Below are positions 58,585 through 64,000 of a DNA stretch of 64,000 nt, piece by piece (positions within the stretch are counted from its first letter, which is position 1; each line of letters starts with the position of its first letter). The position numbers and the translations under genes were made by a program. A model generated the notes under the pieces. The model made no database searches. It saw only the letters and a list, made by a program, of their open reading frames with translations, and had not been told where the DNA came from. The stretch comes from Alopecurus myosuroides (Eukaryota; Streptophyta; Magnoliopsida; Poales; Poaceae), in the NCBI GenBank assembly GCA_028641055.1, contig CM054059.1, forward strand, positions 108,388,263 to 108,452,262. The letters run 5' to 3'.

Positions 58585-59639
58585 ACAATGTAACGGGCAG
58601 CAGGTTTCAGACGCGCTCTTTTCCTACCCAGGGTACCTAAGGGGACTGGAAGGTTTTTAATGAGGCGGCCTGCTGATCCAAACTTTCTCGCAGCAATAAA
58701 GAGATGGTTATCAAGTCCTATTTCGTTACAGCCTGATTACAAGTAAGTAGTATCCACGTGGCATCAGTATTTCCGTATCATTAAGAATGTTGAGTATATA
58801 CAGGTCTCGGGGGCTGGCGGCTCAAGTAGCCCAGCTAGCAACCCAAAAGACCCGGCCTTGATGCCTATAAGTTATAAGGGCCGATTATTCGCAAACGAGT
58901 ACGGCTGCAATCTTATAACTGGACAAAGGAGCCAAATTTTCTTGACTTTTCTTACTTAAGCTCGATGTGACTCGCACTAAAGTGGCATGATTCGTTCGCT
59001 TACGATTACAATCAGCCATGAAGCCCAATGGGACTTGCCTGACACTGTTCTCGTATGGATGTAACAACATGGTATCCACGCGAAAGCCGGCTTACAGTAC
59101 AAGATAGTCAAAAGGGTCATCTAAACCACAAGTTTATGCAGAGTACAAGGCTAATAGCCGGAAACTCAACAACTATCAAGCATAACTTCAGTATTTACAC
59201 GGAATGGCTTTAGGCTTGCGACTCGGTAAAAAATAATTTGTTCTCTGAGAAAGGCCACACCCCCATGACTCGGACTTTGGGTCCTGGGGACTGGGGACTT
59301 CGAAACAGAAACAAACTACTTGGCTATCGCAGTTCGAAAAACCTCACCATCCGAGTCTTGGGGACTTAAAGAAAAAGTCCACGTATCAAAGCCCCTGGTA
59401 TTCGGAAAACCGAGTCTTACGAAGGGAGCCAAAATAGAGAGTCGGGTATCGAGAAAAAGTTCAAAGAATAGACAAGCAATACGGTTATCAAAAGGCCAGG
59501 AAAGCCGCAAAGTATATCACGGACTAAAAGTACGTTACAAGGTACAGCGTCAGTATCAGGGGTGCACAGGCGCACCATCAAAAGCATAATAGTGTGAATA
59601 CAAAGCATTACGTAAACAAGGTATCATGATAGTACGGCC
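58585..59639 (+). other. Non-coding spacer of element E
   Basis: Collinear and nearly identical to 12935-11881 of A. It repeats the GGGGACT core at about 59283-59297 and 59355. No supported ORF. Confidence 0.7.
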
Positions 59640-61441
59640 CTATTCGGCCTCCTGAGTACGGCCTTCCGGGTCTGAGTCCTGGGTTTGCTGCTTAGCCTTC
59701 CTGGCACCCTTACCCGGACTCATTGCATCAGGGCGGACTGGTGGAGGGACGGCTGGTGTAGAGGCAGACGGGCCTGATCCTAACTCGGCCTCTCTCTTCG
59801 CAGTCGCCTCCCTCTTCCTGGCCGAGCTAGAAACCCACTTCTCCAAGATATCAAAAGGCGGGGCGCTTCCTCCGTAATAACTTTGCCATCAGCGTCGTAT
59901 GCACTCATAATCGTATTTAGATCCAAGCTATCGGCCAAAGTGGTAGCTGAGGGGCGCACTGCGGCTTGTATGGCTTTGAAATCCTTGGGTGTAAATTTGG
60001 AACCGTCAGCCTTGAATTCGGGAAACCCGGATGTTACCTTTGCCGGGTCAAGCTTTGGAAAGAAAGCCTTGGCCAGAGTGAAAGCCCGGGTCATTCCAAT
60101 CCGGCATGATGAGCGTTTCCAGATTTCAATCCAGCCAGGCACAGTGGAGCAGGCTTGAACGAGATTCTCTTCACCCGGATATACTTCCGTAGGCCACTTC
60201 ACAGCATCCAATATAAATGTTGTGCCGGCAAAGAAAGTCTGGAGCACAGTCTTGAGGGTTCTAGCCTTGACAATGGCATTTTCCTCTGGGGCCGCAAGGT
60301 TGGCACCTGCAGTCGTAACAAAAGAAAGAGCGTATCAGTAATCCCGAGTCTGTTATAATAAAGCAAAGACATGAAGCCAATCGACAGCAAAAAACTTACT
60401 GAGCAAGATCTGATAAGTATCGGAGACCTGGTCCGATAGTTTCTTCAGTGCGGTCTGAGCGGCATTGCACTTCTTCTTGTATTTGGAAACATCCTTCTTC
60501 AAGGTTTTCATGTCATCCTCAAGGATTTCCCTTCGTTTTATCTCGGCAAGAAGAAGTTGTTCGGTCTTCAGTAAAGTTTCATCAGACCGGGTTATCTGTG
60601 CCTGTAAGTAGCAAGGAATGCAAGTATTAGTTGGATTGTATGGAAAGCTGAATATGGCGTAAAGTACCAAGCATCACTTTTGCAAGTCATACTTGGAACT
60701 TGGGGACTAGGTATGCAATATGAGATACAAAGTGTCCTTACCTGGTGCTCTGCGGCCATGCGCTCCAAGATCTGGCTCTCCGAAGTCTTCATAGTGAGGA
60801 GAGTGTTCATCAATTGATCGAAAGTGTCTTTACTCGTATCAGAAGACCCGGGGCCTTGGAAATTCCGGGAAGGAGCTTTCTTCTTAGTAGGAGGCGGAAC
60901 GCGGGTCATTTGTGTGTCGGAATCCGACGCTCCTTCTTCTGCACCCAAGACGGTGGTTTTGTTCTTCTTGCTTGCATGGGAAGCAATTGGATACTCGGCT
61001 CCTTGCGTGTCCGGGTTTGGCGGCGACGCTTGTTTTTCGCCGCTGGACGCGGCTGTAGTCCTATCAGCCGGGCTCCCCTTACCCGGGCCCTCGGTCCCCA
61101 TTTCCTCTTGATCGCTGAAAACGATCGTGGCCCTATAAGATGTTGTCAGTGAGCAGCTAAATACACAGTCAAGAAAGGGTGATGAAATATGGTGGAACAT
61201 CAGGAAGGGGATCTTACCCGGTGTTCACCGCAAAGTCACAAGGAAATCCATCGCTGGACTCGGGAGAGGCTGGAAATTATCATGTTAGATGTCATATGGG
61301 AATGGTTTAAAGAGAATGTTTTGGCCCAGAAAAGATAGGGTAATTACCAGCCCGCCGCGGGGGGGTCGATGAAATACCCGGGTTAAGGGCATCATCACCC
61401 GGGTGATTTCGAGTTGACCTACGCTTGGTTACGGGCGACTC
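59640..61441 (-). pseudogene. Antisense spliced gene of element E, 3' exons (5-9)
   Basis: Exons on the minus strand are 61348-61441, 61218-61269, 60742-61132, 60400-60601 and 59640-60306 (stop at 59640). Splice junctions are identical to A. Exon 61348-61441 has 94 bases, one more C than A, which restores the phase. The last exon has lost one C near 59862 (four Cs against five in A), shifting the frame. Coiled-coil and C-terminal regions are as in A. The exons carrying the PF04195-like domain are not in the window; they are expected beyond 64000 on the plus strand because of the inversion. Confidence 0.8.
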
Positions 61442-61466
61442 CTTCAAGAACGGCCAGTGGGATAAC

Positions 61467-61946
61467 TGTCGTGGGATAATCACGGCAGATGTTACCGGGG
61501 GTAACTGATCTTGGGGCAAGACGACACATGTATTTGGGAGAGGGTTTAGCTCAGAGGAAAACATGGTGCAATTCGATCTGGTAGCCGGCAATCAAAGTCG
61601 CCGAGTCTCCAATCTTGATATAACAACTCAATTCTAGGATTACACTGGATGCTCGATATCAAGCGCTATTGCTAGGGTTCTTAGATCTCTGTCTAAAACT
61701 GGACCTGGGAGTCGGTTTATAAAGCACCCGTACCCCCTGGCTTATTCCCCAAGGCGCACCCTGGATCCTACCCGGACACGGCGCACAAACCCTAGCTTTC
61801 CTTTACAATAACCCACAATCCGGGTTGCTGGGCCTACAAACTTGGGCCTCCACAAGCTTCCTTATCCTTAGCCGGATCCTGCGCACCGTCCTTTGGGCCG
61901 GGTTACTCCTTGGAGTTTGGCCTACCGGGTTATCATCCCCCCGTCA
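61467..61946 (-). mobile_element. Solo LTR of the A/E family inside element E
   Basis: One 480-bp LTR in minus orientation is flanked by ATAAC on both sides (61462-61466 and 61947-61951), with element E sequence collinear to A's intron 4 on either side. No internal region is present. It differs from A's LTR by one base that I noticed (GACACATGT against GACACAGGT). It marks a third independent insertion of the family, later reduced by LTR-LTR recombination. Confidence 0.88.
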
Positions 61947-61965
61947 ATAACGTCAAGGTAGCTCA

Positions 61966-63778
61966 AGTATCATCGGCGTATTGGAGATGAGAGACGCCCC
62001 CTGGCACAAGGTGAGGCACCACTCCACTAATATGACCCGCCTGACAAGCAGCGGAAAGGATGGCAGAAAGGCCCTCGGCAACAAAGTTAAAGAGAAGCGG
62101 GGAGAGCGGGTCCCCTTGCCGCACTTCCCTCTTGTTTCGGAAGAAAGGGCCCATCTCGCCATTAATAGATATAGCCGTCTGACCCCAGCAACCAACTGGG
62201 AGATCCGATGCACAAAACCTGCGTCGAAACCCTTCCTACGCAGCACTTCGAGTAGGAAATCCCAATTGACTCTATCGTATGATTTTTCGAAGTCCAGTTT
62301 AAGTAGAATGCCCCCCAGCTTCTTACTTTTGATTTCATGGACTATTTCATGAAGGGCGAGGGCCCCTTCCAGAATTGAGCGCCCCTTGATAAAGGTGGTT
62401 TGATTAGAGCTAATGACACGGTTAGCAATAGGGTCCAGACGAGAGGCAAACACTTTGGAGATGATCTTGAAGAAAACATTGATCAGCGCTATCAGACGGA
62501 ACTGTGAGATCTTATCTGCGCCCGGGACTTTAGGAATGAGCGACAGCACCCCAAAGTTTAGTCGCGAAATATCAATCCTCCCAAGGATGAAGTCGTTTAG
62601 AATGTGAAGGATACCGTGTTTAACCAAGGGCCAACACTTCTTAAAGAATGGGACCGATAAACCGTCAGGGCCAGGGGCAGTGTATGACTTCATACTCATC
62701 ACGATGTCTTCTAATTCTTTCTCAGAGAAGGTAAGAGCCAACGCAGTGTTTTCCTCCTCCGAAACCTGGCCAGGGGAACCCCACGTATGTCTGGCCAGAC
62801 CACAGCTTCTCAGAGCCGAGGCCCCCATCAACTCACGGCAGAAGCCGTAGATGTGCTCCTGAAGCGCCTGCTTGCCCGAGATAACTCCCGTCTCAGCTTG
62901 AAGCGAGTAGATGTTACATCTGCGGCGTTTCCCATTAGCCACCGCATGAAAATAAGCAGTGTTCGCGTCCCCCTGGAGCGCCCACCGAATGTGACCTTGC
63001 TGTCGCCAATACTCTTTATCCATCTTATAGATATTCAGGAGTTGGTCTTCTAAATGATACCGGAAAGCCCACTCATCATCGTCCAAACCAGCCGAGTTCG
63101 CCTGGAGATCCAAACGTTGGATCTGCGCAAGCAACCCCTCCTTCTTCAACCTAGCCTCCCTACCGATCTTGCGGCTCCACCCTCGGAGCTTCTGCCGGAG
63201 ACCCCCACTCATGAACTTCCACCAGTCAACTATATCCCGTCCGCGAACCGTGCGAGCAAGCTCCTCCCATTTAAGTTGGACTAAGGCCGGGAACTCAGGC
63301 AATTCGAACCAGCCGGATTCGAAGAAGAACCTATTACCGCGGATAGGGGTACCCTCACCTGTATCCAAGATAATCGAGGTATGATCCGAGCCCAGGCTAG
63401 TTTCAGCGACTACCGTAGTGAGAGGGATCTCCGCATCCAACGAAAGCGACATAAAAACCCTGTCCAACACACATCGAACCGGGTTCAGCCTTTTATTTGT
63501 CCAAGTGTAACGTTCCCCAGCACGTGCAATTTCCCTCATACCCCAATTTGCAATGTGGGAGTTGAAGAGGTTAATACGGGGCCAGGAGACATTTTCATTA
63601 TTATTCTCGTCCGCCCTGTGGATCAAGTTAAAATCACCCCCACGATAATGGGGAGTGAGCATCTTGCCACCTTAGCGGAGATTTCGTCTAAAAAGAGGGC
63701 AGATCGGGCGTGGTTAGCCGGACCATACACACCCACCAATTCAAACTTGCGGCCAGATGGTCTGTGGAAAAGGGACAC
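61966..63778 (-). pseudogene. LINE-4 ORF2, inverted continuation (endonuclease C-terminus and reverse transcriptase)
   Basis: Read on minus from 63778 it continues the endonuclease (SLFHRPSGRKFELVGVYGP, GGDFNLI, GSDHTSIILD), then the linker and reverse transcriptase: fingers block, FIKGRSILEGALALHEIVH, motif A LLKLDFEKSYDRV, motif B VRQGDPLSPLLFN, motif C QYADDT. It breaks off right at the YADD motif, at 61966-61970. Frameshifts lie near 63640 (G-run before GGDFNLI) and near 62150. The start joins in frame with GEFFVSV at 54501 when one GTGTC is used. The zf-RVT part and 3' end are missing here. Confidence 0.85.
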
Positions 63779-64000
63779 TGTCGTGGGATAATCACGGCAG
63801 ATGGTACCGAGGGTAACTGATCTTGGGGCAAGACGACACAGGTATTTGGGACAGGGTTTAGCTCAGAGGAAAACATGGTGCAATTCGATCTGGTAGCCGG
63901 CAATCAAAATCGCCGAGTCTCCAATCATGATATAACAACTCAATTCTAGGATTACACTGGATGCTCGATATCAAACGCTATTGCTAGGGTTCTTAGATCT
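63779..64000 (-). repeat. Inverted 3' LTR of element E, cut by the window end
   Basis: The LTR starts TGTCGTGGGATAATC directly after GACAC, the reverse of GTGTC. It shares ATCAAACGC with E's 5' LTR where all other copies here read ATCAAGCGC, and has about five private substitutions in 222 bases. It is in the opposite orientation to E's 5' LTR, as expected if the right end of E was inverted together with the LINE. Confidence 0.8.

Larger units (their letters stand above)
54502..61970 (+). mobile_element. Element E: second copy of the A family, right end displaced by inversion
   Basis: The order is 5' LTR (54502-54981), primer site, gag, protease with RT remnant, spacer and antisense gene exons 9 to 5 (minus). 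A solo LTR sits in intron 4, and homology to A stops at about 61970, still in that intron. The missing right part, with antisense exons 1-4, should lie beyond 64000 in reverse orientation next to the inverted LTR at 63779. The left flank GTGTC (54497-54501) is matched by GACAC at 63774-63778. Sequence is very close to A throughout. Confidence 0.88.

Noticed and set aside
61467..64000. An LTR retrotransposon in minus orientation that captured a LINE fragment between the LTRs at 61467 and 63779
   Set aside because: The left LTR is a solo insertion with its own ATAAC duplication and E intron sequence on both sides. There is no primer site next to the right LTR, and the LINE joins in frame with 54501 through GTGTC. 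An inversion explains more with fewer assumptions.

Overview
This is a plant nuclear sequence, almost certainly from a grass. The evidence is grass-type LTR retrotransposons nested in one another, several L1-type LINEs, and one GC-rich PPR-DYW host gene remnant. Nothing here looks prokaryotic and I found no intact host gene. By eye more than 85% of the window is transposon-derived. All family names come from motifs and structure, not from a database search.

Left block (1-30,815). Element B is a Ty3/gypsy element of the Tat type in + orientation. It enters the window at the last 15 codons of its pol and ends with a 3' LTR at 30,810. Three insertions interrupt it, each with a 5-bp target duplication. 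F (3,099-6,672) is a 3.57-kb solo LTR. A (7,030-17,018, minus) is a complete Tat-like element that has lost most of pol and has identical 480-bp LTRs. C (19,221-30,579) is a gag-only copia-type element with 2.6-kb LTRs, a tRNA-iMet-type primer site and an extra truncated LTR/internal stub at its left end. C interrupts B's 3' LTR directly after the TATA box.

Middle block (30,816-47,082). This holds a possible host fragment, two decayed LINEs (LINE-2 and LINE-3), an unassigned GC-rich stretch, and a PPR-DYW pseudogene. The pseudogene is split by element D (38,815-45,679), a non-autonomous LTR element with 1,398-bp LTRs, a TGGCGCCGTTGCCGGGGAG primer site and one unfamiliar acidic, membrane-segment-containing ORF.

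Right block (47,083-64,000). A fairly intact LINE-1 abuts the PPR stop codon. LINE-4 follows, interrupted in its endonuclease by element E (from 54,502, +), a second copy of the A family. E carries its own solo LTR (61,467-61,946). Within the fourth intron of E's antisense gene the sequence switches to the other half of LINE-4, now inverted (61,966-63,778), followed by E's other LTR, also inverted. Joining the two LINE halves across one copy of the target duplication GTGTC restores the LINE reading frame, so the arrangement is best read as an inversion.

The most interesting system is the A/B/E family. Each copy carries, head-on to gag-pol, a multi-exon gene on the opposite strand. It has GT-AG introns, begins next to the 3' LTR with its own TATA box in A and B, and encodes a putative gypsy-type transposon domain, a coiled coil and a conserved C-terminal region. 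A and E share one pol deletion yet keep gag, protease and this antisense gene. They therefore look like a non-autonomous family that amplified after the deletion, presumably using enzymes of an autonomous relative such as B.
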